Positions 7,592-19,196 of a stretch of 52,201 nt of DNA are shown here, one piece after another. The stretch is from Chara braunii. Lineage: Eukaryota > Streptophyta > Charophyceae > Charales > Characeae. Where the stretch lies: contig BFEA01000035.1 in the NCBI GenBank assembly GCA_003427395.1, forward strand, positions 3,457,098-3,509,298, read 5' to 3'. The first letter of the stretch is position 1, and each line of letters opens with the position of its first letter. Position numbers and translations under genes: made by a program. Below the pieces are notes generated by a model. It had not been told where the DNA came from. It ran no database searches and saw nothing but the letters and a program-made list of their open reading frames with translations.

Positions 7592-7907
7592 ACATCGTCA
7601 AGATACAATGGCACGAGATATATAATGGCAATAACAAACATACATGCATATACTGGCAGTAAGAAGGTGGCTGCAGTAACGAGAACGTCCATCTTCATTT
7701 GAAGAGCAATGCCCTGGCAAAAAGATATGGACCGACTCGAAGGGAAGGAGGGAGGAAAAAATGGAATGGTGTGACCGAGCGCGAAAAGAACACAGGCAAA
7801 AATACCGAGTAGGATAGGAAACGCCAACAAAGGAAAATGTAGACGGCGACAAATTGGAGGCCGAACAGCGACTGAAATGACATTCGACAATGGGGACAAT
7901 AGAAAAG
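7592..7907. other. Upstream flank of the Josephin-RING gene
   Basis: This should hold any promoter of the minus-strand gene. A weak TATATAAT-like stretch lies near 7,618-7,626, read on either strand, but I cannot call a start site. Overlapping hydrophobic minus-strand frames here have no recognised family. Confidence 0.3.
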
Positions 7908-8155
7908 AAGAGACAAGATCAAAACAATCGTCTCACTATTATATTATAAGACAATCAGCACATCACCAGAAGGAACGGACAACGGAAGAGAAGAGATGAC
8001 AAAAAACATCTTCTCATTGTATACGTATTATATGAGACTCAGCACATCACCAGAGTGAATGGACAATGGAAAAGGAGAGCAGATCAAAACAACCGTCTCA
8101 CTATATTCTATGACAATCAGCACATCACCAGAGGGAATGCACAACGGAAAAGAAG
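7908..8155. repeat. About 83-bp tandem repeat, three copies
   Basis: Each copy has ATCAAAACAA.CGTCTCACTAT, then GACAATCAGCACATCACCAG, then AA(T/C)GGACAA(C/T)GGAAAAG. Units begin near 7,908, 7,993 and 8,077. They lead directly into the minisatellite at 8,175. Confidence 0.8.
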
Positions 8156-8174
8156 AGCCAAGATAAAAAAGCTC

Positions 8175-8536
8175 TTGGTTTCCGCTAAATTCAGAAGGCA
8201 CTGGATGGTTCCCGCTAAAGTCAGAAGGCAGACGGAACTCTCAGTGGTTCCCGCTAAATTCAGAAGGCACTGGATGGTTTCCAGCTAAAGTCAGAATGAA
8301 CCAGATGGTTCTCGATGGTTCCCGCCAAAGTCAGAACTCGATCGTTCCCGCCAAAGTCAGGAGGAACTCGAGGGTTCCCGCCAAAGTCAGAAGGAACTCA
8401 TGGTTCCCGCTGACGTCAGAAAGAACTCGATGGTTTCCCGCTGAAGTCAGAAGGAACTCGATGGTTCCCGCCACCAAAGTCAGAAAGAACTCGATGGTTC
8501 CCGCCAAAGTCAGAAGGGAACTCGATGGTTCCCGCT
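8175..8536. repeat. Minisatellite, unit about 28-30 bp, about 12 copies
   Basis: The unit is approximately GATGGTTCCCGC(T/C)AAAGTCAGAAGGAACTC. Copies vary in length and at single positions; early copies have AAATTCAGAAGGCACTG. In one frame it gives a repeating VPAKVRR peptide, but flanking stops and lack of codon constraint argue against a gene. Copies are contiguous, so there are no CRISPR-like spacers. Confidence 0.85.
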
Positions 8537-9200
8537 AGGAATTTATTTACTAGTAAGTAGAATGTGTCGATTATAAGCTTATATACTTATATACGGGACG
8601 TGAGGAAGAAAGACAATTGTAAATAGCTCATGAAAAGAAAAAAAAGAGCAAAGATAAAAATATCCGGGATGTTATCCCTCCCTCAATGACCTGAGCACGT
8701 CCACTTTCATCCGACCTCTCCCACGAGTCCTCTCTCTTTCATTAAACCTCCTGAATCTCGTTGATCACAGTCTAGCCACCATTCCCAACTCTCCTCTTCC
8801 CTACCCTTCCACCCCTCGAAGGACAAGCTTCTCCTATCGCTCCGCATGAAGTGCTGGAAATCTCCTCAGTGGGAAAGAAGGTAAGGGGGACAGTAGGTAC
8901 GGGGCCATTGGATGATACAGCCTGGCCTGCTCGGCACCGTTCGTTGATCAGTTCAAAATACCTGGAATCGTCAGATCGGCGACATTGTAAGAGAAGGGAC
9001 AAAGCAGAGAGACGTCTCCCGCCATCTCGACATCTTACAAACCATGTCTCCTCAAGAAAGAAGATAAGCCGCGATACGGATCGCCTTCATAACTGCATCA
9101 CGAGCTGAGCATGCAGCAGCTTTAATGACCGGGCGTTCTATTCTGGTGAAGACGGTACCGTGATCTCACTTGTGTCTTTAGCGGGCTCGAGTTCAGGGGG
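8537..9200. other. Intergenic, nothing recognised
   Basis: No family is recognised. A 32-base phrase with AATGACCGGGCGTTCTATTC at 9,118-9,149 resembles 1,754-1,786 (see findings). Confidence 0.3.
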
Positions 9201-9355
9201 AGTAGAAAAGGAGGAGAGAGGAAGGAAAGACGAAGGAAAGAGGAAGGAGAGAGGAAGGAGAGAGGAAGGAGCGAGGAAGGAAAAAGGAAGGAAAGAGGAA
9301 GGACAGAGAAGAAAGGAAGACGCAGAGAAGGGGGGGAAGAACACACGAGAGCAGT
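9200..9355. repeat. Purine-rich (AGGAAGGAGAG)n tract
   Basis: Long runs of GAGGAAGGA variants. The opposite strand gives serine/leucine-rich or glutamate/arginine-rich open frames that are by-products of the repeat. Confidence 0.8.
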
Positions 9356-9573
9356 GAATGCACGCGCAAAACCGATGATGAAAGGAGGCCTGAGCGGTCC
9401 AGATGAGACAGGGAATGGGGGCGGAGGGGAAGGAAAGGAAGGAGAAGGAGGACAGGGTGGGGGAGGGAGGCAATAACACATGCGATGCATAGGGGCAGCA
9501 AACAAGTATATACATCTGCTTCCGGGAGAAACGACCTGTCAAAGACGGAAAAATAATAAATACAGAAAGGTAA

Positions 9574-9575
<2 letters not shown>

Positions 9576-9613
<38 letters not shown>
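9576..9613. repeat. (GA)n microsatellite
   Basis: An uninterrupted GA run of about 38 bases. Confidence 0.9.
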
Positions 9614-9615
<2 letters not shown>

Positions 9616-10020
9616 CGTCCAACACACCTTCGGTTTCTCACCCATGGCTTTGCAAAAGACGGAGCTTCTTCCGCTATTCTGGAAATCAGAAAAAGGAAGA
9701 AGGCGACGACGAAGACTCGAGCTGTGCCAAGCTCTTCTCTCGGTGTCTCACCTACTCATGGCTGCCGCCCAGAAGTGTCGCACGTATCCGCATCCCAAAT
9801 TGAACGACAACACGCATCGATGGTGCCGCATCAGGTCCGCTAACTCACGGAGCTCAGACCAGTCTTGCCCGTACATTCCCCTATTGCTGACTTTATTCAA
9901 GTCTCCTTCCCCTCCAACCCGACCGTCCAGCCTCACCACCCTTTATTGTCGTTCTTTATGTCCTACCTTCCCCTCTTCTATCCTTTCACTCCTCTCTTTC
10001 CCTTTCCTATTCTGGCCTTG

Positions 10021-10155
<135 letters not shown>

Positions 10156-10777
10156 TCTCTCTCCCTTCCCCGTTCCTGCGCCGCACACGCCAACAATGGC
10201 CGCCGCCTCGTTGCGACACTTCAGCTGAGACATTGCCCGGTAGTCGGGAGGGAGAACTGCAGCATATCCGGCACCTGTCCTCTTACAGCGGCGGCAAGCT
10301 ACTACTCAAAAGAAAAAAGACATGGCCAGAGAGAAAGAGACAATGTCGAAACCGCCTCAGGAAAAACTACTTGAACATACAATCATCGATCGATTGTTTG
10401 TGGTACAAGTCGCCGGCGCAACTCTGGTTCGTCACAGATGATACGAGACTCAACACCGCGAAGCTAGGTCTTCGATGGGGACGGCCGATAGGGACTCAGA
10501 GAGGGAGCTCTCGCCGATCTCGGGCTAACAGGAATGGTGAGCAAACACGCGTACAGAGGGAGGTACTATATCGGGAAAATCAGCTGCGCGGGCGCCAACG
10601 ACAGCTGGAAACGATTGCCTTACAAAGATCCCCCTTAGACCCTCGCGAAAACCATGTAGGGACCGGCGCGACTTTGCCGTTGTGGACTCTCTCACGGTGA
10701 GGGCCGGGGGTGGGAGGCGGCGGGAACACCCCAACCTTCATTCGCTCACCAACAAGGACTCCACTTGAGAGAAGGCG

Positions 10778-10832
<55 letters not shown>

Positions 10833-12744
10833 CCCAATGTACCTGGGTCAGCGGGGGTGGTTCAAAGAGTCCAGTACAGACGCAATGGCGAGCATGTTTG
10901 CAAGCTGGAAGTTCTGGCAGGCCCCTTGCTTGCTTTAATAATGGTGCGTCCGAAGAGGATCGATCGCTGGTCAGGCGGGGATGAGTCCGATCAAGAGGGA
11001 ACCCGAGTCGACGCATATAGATCAGCTCAGCCGCAATGCCATCCTCGATACAGCCATAACTTTACTATCGACGCACACAACAAAGAAGCGCTACTGTAGA
11101 GAAAGGAGTCTACAGATACGGGCATATATACTCTCAAATTGAGACTTTCTGGAACGAATGTGACCTCGACGAAAGCCAGATTCTATCGGAAAAGTAGACG
11201 TGTGGGGGCCGGTTTGCCTGCCTTCCTGAGCACGCGAATGCACGCCGGCCTTCGACCCTCTGCCTGCTGTTGGTCAAAACCAAGCAAGGCCATAGTCGGA
11301 GTGGTGAAATACTACATACATGGGGACAGATCACTTCGGTGAAACGACCTCGGTGAAATATTACGCGGGGACATATCGCCTATCGTATTGAAGACAGACG
11401 ACTAAACGACGACATCTTGAAGCGCTGGCAGGATGTCAACCGTGTGCGCTTTGCTTGATGAGATGAAATCCCGATGTAATCGCACTCTGGATCTCAAGCC
11501 CGCTCGCTTGGGCCTTTCCCCTCCCTCACCTTTTCCTTCATTCTCTTCCCGGCGGCGGGAAAGTCGCACGTCCGCAACGACAAAAAAAAAAAACACATAA
11601 AATTGCCCAGAGGAGTAGGAGAGTACTTAATCGGATTTCGCGGATGTGAGAGCTGCGATCAGAAACCGCAGATCCACCGACAAACGAGAGATCGCGATTT
11701 CCGCACCCACTGTAGACGCGTGTCAATTCAAAGGATACGCATCGGAACCGCCGCTGGTAATCCGTACGACGGTAGGAATCGTACGGAGGCGGCGGAACAG
11801 GACCGTACGGACGGAACAGAGCCCAGGGAAGGAGCCACAAGCGCGAGAAAACAGGTGCGCTGTTGCGCAACAGAGCCAGGCTGCAATGTTGGCAGAACTT
11901 CCAAAGAAGCGAACACAATGCCTCAGGGCGTACTAACACTCTCTCATTTGTGTCTGACCGCATTTAGGGCCATACCTGGACGCATCTGGCCGCAGTTCCC
12001 TCCAGAAATAGGTAATAAAGTAAAGTCGTAGTGTGAGCGTGCCCTCAGGGTCTAGGAAAGGCAGTCCTTGGCCAGGGAGGAGGAGTGCCTTCAGCAACAC
12101 AGGACACAGAGGCGGCAGAGCAAAGGCAAAGGCAGACACAGAGACAGGGACAGAGGCAGAGGCAGAGTCACAGCGGTAGCGGCACCGTGAGCCGCACCAG
12201 CAGAGCACCCAAAGTAGCGCGGGTCGCGGATTCGCATATTCTCAGGCGGGAAAGCCTTCTCCACACACATGGAATGGAATTTCCGATGACCTTCCCCCCA
12301 AAAAAAATAAATTCCGATGGGTGCCACCGTTGACCGCGCGTTTTTTTGGGATTGTTCAAACAAAGCTGGCAAATTGCAGATCTCAATTCACAGGAGTGCG
12401 TACAGCGCCACGCTCATTTCGCTTTCCATAGGGCCTCGCCGCACCACTCTCCAAATTTACAACAGACAAAAGTTGTGGCTGCGAATCTTTCCATGTTCTT
12501 GAGAAAAATTCATCCTCATTTTGCACATTTGGTGAGTAGCGCGGCGACCTTCGTAAGCACAAACAATAAAAAAAGCCGCCCGCCTTCACGCTAAGGCGTT
12601 ATAATAACGACTGGAACATTCATCAGCCTCCAGTTATCTCGGTGATGATAGGCAATACCGACGAGAGGCAATATTTTACTGAAAAAACATTATTGAAAAA
12701 AAAAAAAAAAACGAGGAGGAAGGACAAATCCGCTAAAGAATCCA
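10156..12744. other. Unrecognised region with several short open frames
   Basis: Open frames of up to about 155 codons exist on both strands (for example 10,233-10,700 and 11,603-12,031). None shows a motif or family I recognise, and several are arginine-rich frames of GC-rich DNA. A (CT)n run lies at 10,780-10,828. GGTGAAA(C/T)A.....GGGGACA(G/T)ATC recurs loosely at 11,300-11,370. GCAGAGGCAGAG-type repeats occupy 12,110-12,170. I do not call genes here. Confidence 0.3.
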
Positions 12745-13171
12745 GCGGCCTAGCTCAGTTGGTAAGGCACGCAAGTGGCATTCAGGAGGTCTTGGGTTCA
12801 ATTCCCATTGGCCTCATGTACCTTCCTAGGCAAGCTTGGCGCACGCCACCTAGAGATATGCCGTTGGTCCCCCGAGTGGCATTGAGCAGAGACTGCTGAT
12901 GTTCATAGGGGGAGGGGACCGGAGGAGAGGCACAGTGACTGGCCCATCGAAGAAGCTCGGTCCTGATGCTACCGGCTGACCCCTGGCCGGTATCGCCCAC
13001 CTGCTGTAGCAGGTATCACACCTGCTGGTGGGTGCAGCTCCCGCATGTTCCCTCGTTGGAGGCTTGAGCACGGATGTGGCTGCTACGGGGTTCCCCGTAA
13101 TACTATAATGACATTAAAAAAGGCCTGAAACGCTGTCCTGTCCAGATATGACAGGTAATTGAATTGGTTGG
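12745..13171 (+). mobile_element. tRNA-headed SINE-like element, full-length copy
   Basis: The head (12,745-12,817) has a good Pol III A box (TAGCTCAGTTGG) and B box (GGGTTCAATTCC) within a tRNA-like T-arm (TGGG...CCCA). The body continues through TACCTTCCTAGGCAAGCTTGG, CCGGAGG, GAGGCACAGTGACTGGCCCA and ATGTTCCCTCGTTGGAGGCTTGAG to ACATTAAAAAAGG and ATTGAATTGGTTGG. Body halves recur at 38,780-39,025 and 39,513-39,620, which shows a dispersed family. A tRNA-derived SINE explains promoter boxes plus unrelated body. A short minus-strand frame seen in both copies is shared repeat, not a gene. Confidence 0.7.
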
Positions 13172-13631
13172 CTGCTAAAGACAAAAGACAATCTGCGTGG
13201 AAGGCATTGCGTTCATGTCATGCGAAAAGACAAGTTTGTGCCTTTTCAAAAATAGAGCAGGAAAAAAGAAACAGCCCCGCCAACAACGCCAACTTCCCCT
13301 GGTGGCTCCTTTTCGGGCTGCCCGCGCGTCCTAGCCGCGCCCCCAGCAAACAATTCCCGTCCTTCAACGCATTTTTACAATGCCCAGGTTTCGTGGCTGT
13401 GCAGCTGTACCCAGTGCTACACGGGTCCTACACGGGTATATGCCGTTACCAGTATGACGGCTGGCCGTGCCCTGCGCTTGAGAAATGTGTGGCAGGCTCA
13501 CACGATCCCAACGCACTGTTGTCGTCAACGTGGCGTCCGCTGCAGCCTGTGAAGCAGGGCAGGGAAATGATGCCCCTCCCAGAGGGATACATGTGGCAGG
13601 TGACTGGGTACTGGTGACGAGCTGCTTTTGA
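13172..13631. other. Unrecognised; one 152-codon plus-strand frame
   Basis: The frame 13,159-13,617 is open but overlaps the SINE end and shows no known motif. I do not call it a gene. Confidence 0.25.
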
Positions 13632-13778
13632 CTTGCTTCCATTAAGGTTGGCCTGAAGATGATGTGCCTTTCTCGAGATGGAGTGTTCTGGCTTGCTTCA
13701 GTTGAGGGTGGCCTGAGGATGATGTGCCTTTCTCGAGATGATATGTTGTGGCTTGCCTCGGTTGAGGGTGGTGGAGCC
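13632..13778. repeat. 60-bp tandem repeat, about 2.5 copies
   Basis: Each unit contains CTTGCTTC..TT.AGG.TGGCCTGA and GATGATGTGCCTTTCTCGAG. Units begin at 13,632, 13,692 and 13,752. Confidence 0.8.
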
Positions 13779-13987
13779 CAATAGTGACCAAAATCCAATC
13801 AACGATGTCACATTGGGCAGAGAATATTCCAGCATGAAAGTACTGCTCCCACTCAACGTATGTCTCATATCAGCGAGCTAGAAGAGGGAGATAGAAAAGA
13901 CTGAGCAGTGTGGGAGAATAGACGGAGAGGAGAGACGAAATAATAATAATAGTCCTCTTCTCCTTTGGGCTTATCCCCTTTCTCGCC

Positions 13988-14075
13988 ACCTCAGCACACG
14001 CAATCTCTCTGGTCCTGACACATGGATGCTGACCTCAGCACACGCAATCTCTCTGGTCCTAACACATGGATGCTG
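13988..14075. repeat. 44-bp tandem duplication
   Basis: ACCTCAGCACACGCAATCTC followed by TCTGGTCCTGACACATGGATGCTG occurs twice with one difference. Confidence 0.85.
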
Positions 14076-14935
14076 AGTCTCTTCTGGGGTAGTAATCAAG
14101 CCCTGAAGGGTGCAGTATCCTCCTCAAACACCTTCAAGACAATGCAGCATCATCACATGTATCTCCAACTCAGGTAAGTCAAGTAAGCTCTTCCCATACA
14201 CTTGCTCAGTCTCACAGCATGATCTCTCCACCACCTTGCCCAACTCCAGCAAAGTCAACGGCCGCTGTGGCTGCCCCTCCTCCTCATGAAGAACCTGGTT
14301 GGCGCCCTCCTCACCGGCTGGCGCCACCAGCGTGTCGCCATAGCCTTGTGTGTAGCAACTTGCCCGCAAGCAGAATGCAAGGCAGAATGATCTCTCCCTG
14401 GGCTGGGTCAACATTTTATAGCATTGACTCGGCCTTCACCAGCCTCTGCCTCAAGTCAATGGAAGGCCTAGATCGTCTGGAAGTCAAGGGCCTGGATGCA
14501 ATGCTGTCCCATAATTTTGCTGAGATACCTACCAACAGTCTTTGAGATGCATCTGATGGCGGCCGTAGTCAACTCCTGGACGTTGACTTTGACTTTGGGC
14601 ATGTGATCCTGTGCTGGGTTGACTCTTAATTTTCAAAGAGTCAACTGTCAGGCGCAGGGGGTTCTCGATACAGCGTTTGACTTAGGGTTGTGCAACCCCT
14701 GGCCCAAGGGTCGGTTTCAGACTTTTCAAGGTCACAGTCCATGACTTTTGACCCTTCAATCTGGCCTTGACCAAGAGCTACGACCCTCATGTGCACTCGT
14801 GCAGCATTTTTACTAAGATTATTGCATTCCATCCGACCCATTTCCAGTTCATTGCAGAAATTCTTCATTGGGCTTATATACTTTTCAATCCTGTTTCATA
14901 TGCTGCAATTATATCAGGTGCAGTAGGTAACAATT
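14076..14935. other. Unrecognised flank of a gypsy remnant
   Basis: A minus-strand frame (14,124-14,414) is open but not recognised. TTGACTTT and AGTCAA phrases recur between 14,560 and 14,770. This may be the 3' end or LTR of the adjacent minus-strand gypsy remnant, but no matching 5' LTR is seen. Confidence 0.3.
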
Positions 14936-17530
14936 ATATTTTATTGAACCATTTAGCTTCCAAATCAGGTTGATTATTGAACTTTACCTTCAATTGTTCT
15001 TGTGGTCCTCCTCTTCCACTAGAGAAAAAATCATGTTTTAGTATCTTCTCAACTTCACACCCGCCATCCATGGAAGGTGGAAACATTGATAGTCTATGAG
15101 GTAAGTCTTGACCTTCCACGTATGGTAGCAGTTTAGATCCCAAAAAGACAGGGTAGGTCTTTAGATGAGGGGGTACATCAATTCAGAAGGATGGTCCACT
15201 CATATCCCCTATCATTGTCAGACCTTCCCAACGCCCGCAGTAGACAGGCAGTAGTATTTTGTGAGATTCCTTCTTCTAAAGAAAACTCATCACACTTTAT
15301 TTAAATCAAGTTACCTCCTTTGAACTGAGATGGTATAGGGACCATAGGGTACTTATTATTCAACCTAATCATTTGGGTTTGACCTTTTATTGTATTATCT
15401 TTTACCTTTGCAGTGTCTTGTTCGTACAAAACTTCAAATTCTCTTGTTACTGAGGGTAACCTTTGGACATGTTCTTTTGTCAAAGAGTCAATAGGTTGAT
15501 TAGGTTTCCAGCCTTTATGCAATGCATCTGGTGTCCTTCTTGTGAGAGTGTGTACACTCTTGTTATATGCACTCACAATTTTGGGTAAGTTCTTGTCGCT
15601 GATCTAACATACATCTGCAGAAGTTGTTGACAAAGTCGGTTCATTTGCTCAGTTTGGCCATAATGATTCGTTTAAGGATGTCTACCTTACGACATGGTCA
15701 ACGTGGTCCCATAGGCTTCCATCAACTTTTGTCACTGTTATCCAGTGAACTGTACATCCAGATTAGATACAATGTTTTTTTTAAATCCATATCCTGAAAC
15801 ATAGCGCATTTGGAACTTCTAGATGACGAGTACAGTTCTCGCTTCGGAAGGTAAATGAATGAAAATAGCATACTTAGAGAATCTATCCACAATGATCATT
15901 CTCTGACTGTTCTTATTCCAAGTCTTAGTGAGTCTAATGAAATCAATTGAGATAGACTCACCTCGTCTGTTTGAAATAAGAAGTGGTCCAAGTTGTCCCA
16001 TTGGATTCGCTTGAAACAACTTATTTATTTGACAGACAAGATAAGTTTCCACATATCTAGCACATCGTTTTTATTCCCTTGCCATTCAAAGCGTTTATTT
16101 ACATTAGCATACATTTTCTTACAACCAAAGTGAACCTTTGTGTCATGACATTCACCCAATATGAAATTTTTGACTTCTTCATTATGGAGAATGCATACTC
16201 TTTCTTCTCCTTTGTTTGTTCAAATGTCTTTCTTAGTGTGAATAAGATTTCAGGTGTCTTCCCTAGCGTGAATAGAATTTCAGGTGTCTTCCCTAAAGTG
16301 AATACGATAGTCAGGAAAGAGCTCATGATTTTTTTCTGGAGTCTAGATAATAGGATTTCAGGTGTCTTCCCTACCGTGACCATTAGGTATCTTATCCGTT
16401 GGCTTATTATTATGTCCAAATAGGAAATAATTGTTCCAAAGAAACCATATCTCCTAGACAATGTGTCTGCTAAGTTCAGAGTCAAAGGTGTCAATGAAGG
16501 CAGACCAACACACCAACTTATTTGACAGTTTCGGTTGGGTTTTCATCCACTCTGAAGTTGCATGGTCCGAGCATACTTTGAAGTACCTACCGAGTAAGTA
16601 GTGCTTTCAAGTCTTCAGTGCTTCCACTAGGGCATATAGATCTCTCATAGATTAAGTTAGCCACTTTTACAAAGGGTGGACGTCTAGACCTAAATGCTAT
16701 TGTTTGTAACCTTTCCCATCATCTTGCAACAAAACTGTCTAAATCCCATACTGAGTAGGATCAGTTGGGACAATGAAGGAAAGTGCAGGGTCAGCAATAG
16801 CGAGTCCGTGCATGCTACAGTATGTTGAAGGATGACTCACAATCTTCATCCCATAATCTAAGTGTTTATTTATTTAGCAGCCTCCTCATAGGTGAGGCTA
16901 TAATAGAGAAGTTCCTCACGAAGTTCATATAGTAGCTCGCTAGTCCTAAGAAGGACTGCACTTCAGTGATGGTCTTTGGTCTGGGTCAAACTCTAATAGC
17001 AAGAAATTGTCAGTAATTATTATCTCACCCGTCTGTAGTCCTTCCTTATTCACTATGTGTTCAGGATACAACGCTGCAAATTAAGCAAATGCTGACTTCT
17101 TGAGATTTAATTGGAAGTTACTTTCTCTCAATTTTTATAGAACCAATCGTAAGAGTTTCGTGTAGTCTTCCAATGCCTTACTGTACACGAGGATGTCATT
17201 GAGATGCACTGTCACGAATTGGTCAAACAAATCGCGAAACAGTTCATTAATTGTCGTTTGAAAGGTTGCAAGGGCATTCGTTAAACCAAAAGGCATAACA
17301 ATGAAGTCGTAAAGTTTGTGCCTGGTATGAAATGCAGTCTTGAATTGATCTTCAGAAGCTAGCTCGATCTAGTGGTAGTCAGACGATCGAAACAAATGGT
17401 TTTACATTTTTTATAGTGACCACGTATAATCCTCGGTAGTCAATGCAGAATCGAAGTTTTCCTTCCTTCTTAGGCACAAACAGTACAAGTGCACCACAAA
17501 AACTTGGTTTAATCCTTTTTTTTTTTTTGG
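14936..17530 (-). mobile_element. Decayed Ty3/gypsy (chromovirus-like) pol remnant
   Basis: Read on the minus strand the order is reverse transcriptase, RNase H, integrase, chromodomain. [22 protein letters not shown] near 17,497-17,430, and HLNDILVYSK at 17,210-17,181 where a working enzyme has YLDD. RNase H: ADPALSFIVPTDPTQYGI..VLLQDDGKG near 16,805-16,690. Integrase: ISIDFIRLTKTW and MIIVDRFSKYAIF (15,819-16,052), then AYNKSVHTLTRRTPDALHKGW (15,301-15,576). Chromodomain-like end: GCEVEKILKHDFF...LKVKFNNQPDLEAKWF (15,143-14,936). Frames are broken many times. No gag, protease or LTRs are identified. It is related to the element at 32-36 kb. Confidence 0.75.
15819..16052 (-). pseudogene. Integrase core fragment
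   Basis: Seventy-seven residues with the CQ.NK end of the zinc-binding region, the ISIDFI segment holding the first catalytic Asp, and VDRFSKYAIF. The rest of the core is frameshifted. It belongs to the minus-strand gypsy remnant. Confidence 0.7.
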
Positions 17531-17542
17531 GGGGGGGGGGGG
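17521..17542. repeat. Poly(T)-poly(G) run
   Basis: A run of Ts followed directly by a run of about 14 Gs interrupts the RT region of the gypsy remnant. It could be a retroposon tail or an assembly artefact. Confidence 0.5.
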
Positions 17543-17616
17543 AATAACCCTTGCGTAAGTCCTCTATCCCGGCGGTGGTAAGAGAACCTCCAAAATTGAG
17601 GGTTTATCTGTCGTGC

Positions 17617-17670
17617 TGCTCCATCTATTGGTGGGGAACGACACCTACTGGAAAACGGGTCCAACGTCTC
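17617..17670 (-). mobile_element. LINE-type 3' tail motif, minus copy
   Basis: On the minus strand: GAGACGTTGGACCCGTTTTC, then CAGTAGGTGTCGTTCCCCACC and AATAGATGG. It matches the shared tail at the other four loci. The stem AGT/GTT replaces AGC/GCT of other copies while still allowing pairing. No poly(A) lies right after it. Confidence 0.6.
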
Positions 17671-17780
17671 ATTGATACATCTGGTAACAAAGATTGTTGT
17701 TTGTTGTTTCTTAGGGTTATGATCATTTCTGATTCAGCCCGTGGCTCCGTTGTCCCATCAAGTTGATACTATTACCCATC

Positions 17781-18660
17781 CCTCAAACCCTTTAAACCCT
17801 AAACTCTCGCTAGAGCCATACATTACATGCATCACCCATGCAATATAGACCTGTTCCCTGGTTGGGGCTCACTCTTATCATCTACACACCTATCATCCTA
17901 CCCTGCCCACTCCCGGAAGTTACCTGTTAACTACCATTTCGTCAAAATGAACATTTTTTATTTTTTGAATAAAACTGAAACTGAGTTTTTTCAATTTTTT
18001 TGCCCGAAAACTTGTCTAAATTTTGCCGCTCCTGAGGGTCCGGTGTTTTTTAAACGCCGGACCCCCTGGATGTATCAGGACTAAGCTTGAGACGAAATAC
18101 ATCCAGGGGGGACCGCCGCCTGGATGTATCTGGTCTCAAGCTTAGTAGTCCTGATACATCCAGGGGGTCCGGCGTTTTAAAAACACCGGACCCTCAGGAG
18201 CGGCAAAATTTAGACGAATTTTCGGCCAAAAAAGTTGAAAAAACTCTGTTTCAATTTCCTTCAAAAAAAAAAAAAGTCCATTTCGGCGAAATGGTAGTTT
18301 GCTACTCTTTCTCGCCTTGAAGTCTCTCATTCGCCTGCTAGACTCAATCTACTTCCAGATGTCTACAATCCACTTGTTTGTTATTGTTATGACTGTCCCT
18401 ACAAACCCTTTAAACCCTATACCCTCTGTAAAACCCTACAACACACATTCACACATTCGTGAAGCCTAAGGATCTACTATGAAATGGATTGTGATGCAAA
18501 GTGATGCAGTGCAACATGGTCTCATTCCCTGGCCGAGGCTCTCTCCTGACATCTTGCCCTGTCCGCACTCAGTAGGTGTCTGTTGTTCTTTTTTTTTTTT
18601 TTCGCCCTGAGGTCTCTCATTTGCCTGGTAGATGCCACTTCTAATTGTCTACAGTCCCCC
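17781..18660 (+). repeat. Diverged duplication with telomere-like starts
   Basis: Two similar blocks start with AAACCCTTTAAACCCTA (near 17,786 and 18,400). They share TTCCCTGG..GGGCTC and GAGGTCTCTCATT(C/T)GCCTG.TAGA (near 18,310 and 18,610). The first block is interrupted by the foldback at 17,929-18,299. The CCCTTTAAACCCTAAA phrases look like degenerate plant-type telomere repeats. Confidence 0.55.
17929..18299. mobile_element. 371-bp near-perfect foldback (MITE-like)
   Basis: The ends are AACTACCATTTCG and CGAAATGGTAGTT. Each arm is about 170 bases: reading inward from both ends gives GTTTTTTCAA, AAATTTTGCCGCTCCTGAGG, GTCCGGTGTTTT, GCCGGACCCCCTGGATGTAT and AAGCTTGAGAC, with few mismatches. 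Only about 20 bases are unpaired in the middle. It sits inside a duplicated block whose other copy lacks it, which indicates insertion. No transposase and no certain target-site duplication are seen. A transcript would be a long double-stranded hairpin. Confidence 0.75.
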
Positions 18661-18718
18661 ATACCCGAAGCGGCTTCCTCAAAGTGAAGTGGGGGAGACA
18701 TTGGCGGGGGGGGGGGGG

Positions 18719-18869
18719 NNNNNNNNNNNNNNNNNNNNNNNNNNNNNNNNNNNNNNNNNNNNNNNNNNNNNNNNNNNNNNNNNNNNNNNNNNNNNNNNNN
18801 NNNNNNNNNNNNNNNNNNNNNNNNNNNNNNNNNNNNNNNNNNNNNNNNNNNNNNNNNNNNNNNNNNNNN
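18719..18869. other. Assembly gap (151 Ns)
   Basis: A run of N flanked by a G-run on the left and (GA)n on the right. The gap is probably due to low-complexity sequence. Confidence 0.95.
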
Positions 18870-19190
18870 GAGAGAGAGAGAGGGGAGGGGTGTGGGCGGG
18901 GAGGGACGACGTAGGGGTTAGGGAAGGTGAGTTGGAGGGAAGGGGGGGGGATGGGGGGGCGACATTGGGATCGAAGGAGGGGGCTGAGACGGAAGAGGGG
19001 GAACCTGTGAAAGGGGTGGAAAGGGGAAGCCGTCCACAACATCCTGAGCGAGGTCCTGCTCCCCGTCGCTCCGTGGTACGTCATCTAGTGCACAGTCTAG
19101 GTGTCCTGGGAGGGGTATAGGAAAACACTTTGCTGATCTATATACCCATCGATGGTCCTTTGCAGCCCAGTTTTTCCATGTTAGCATGCC
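18870..19190. other. G-rich flank of the gap, 3' side of the minus-strand LINE
   Basis: GA- and GGGG-rich sequence followed by unique DNA. It may hold the 3' untranslated end of the LINE at 19.2-22.4 kb. No tail is identified. Confidence 0.3.
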
Positions 19191-19196
19191 ATCGCT

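Noticed and set aside
8175-8536. CRISPR-like array
   Set aside because: Units are contiguous and variable with no unique spacers, and the genome is eukaryotic.
9122-9645. Ser/Leu/Pro-rich membrane-like frames
   Set aside because: Produced by AGGAAGGA and (GA)n tracts.
12745-12817. Possible functional tRNA gene
   Set aside because: A and B boxes are good, but the acceptor stem is poor and there is no T-run after it; the body continues as a SINE.
12782-13000. Minus-strand frame repeated almost identically at 38,615-38,854 (MGDTGQGSAGSIRTELLRW...)
   Set aside because: Both lie in copies of the SINE body; the likeness comes from the repeat, not from a conserved protein.
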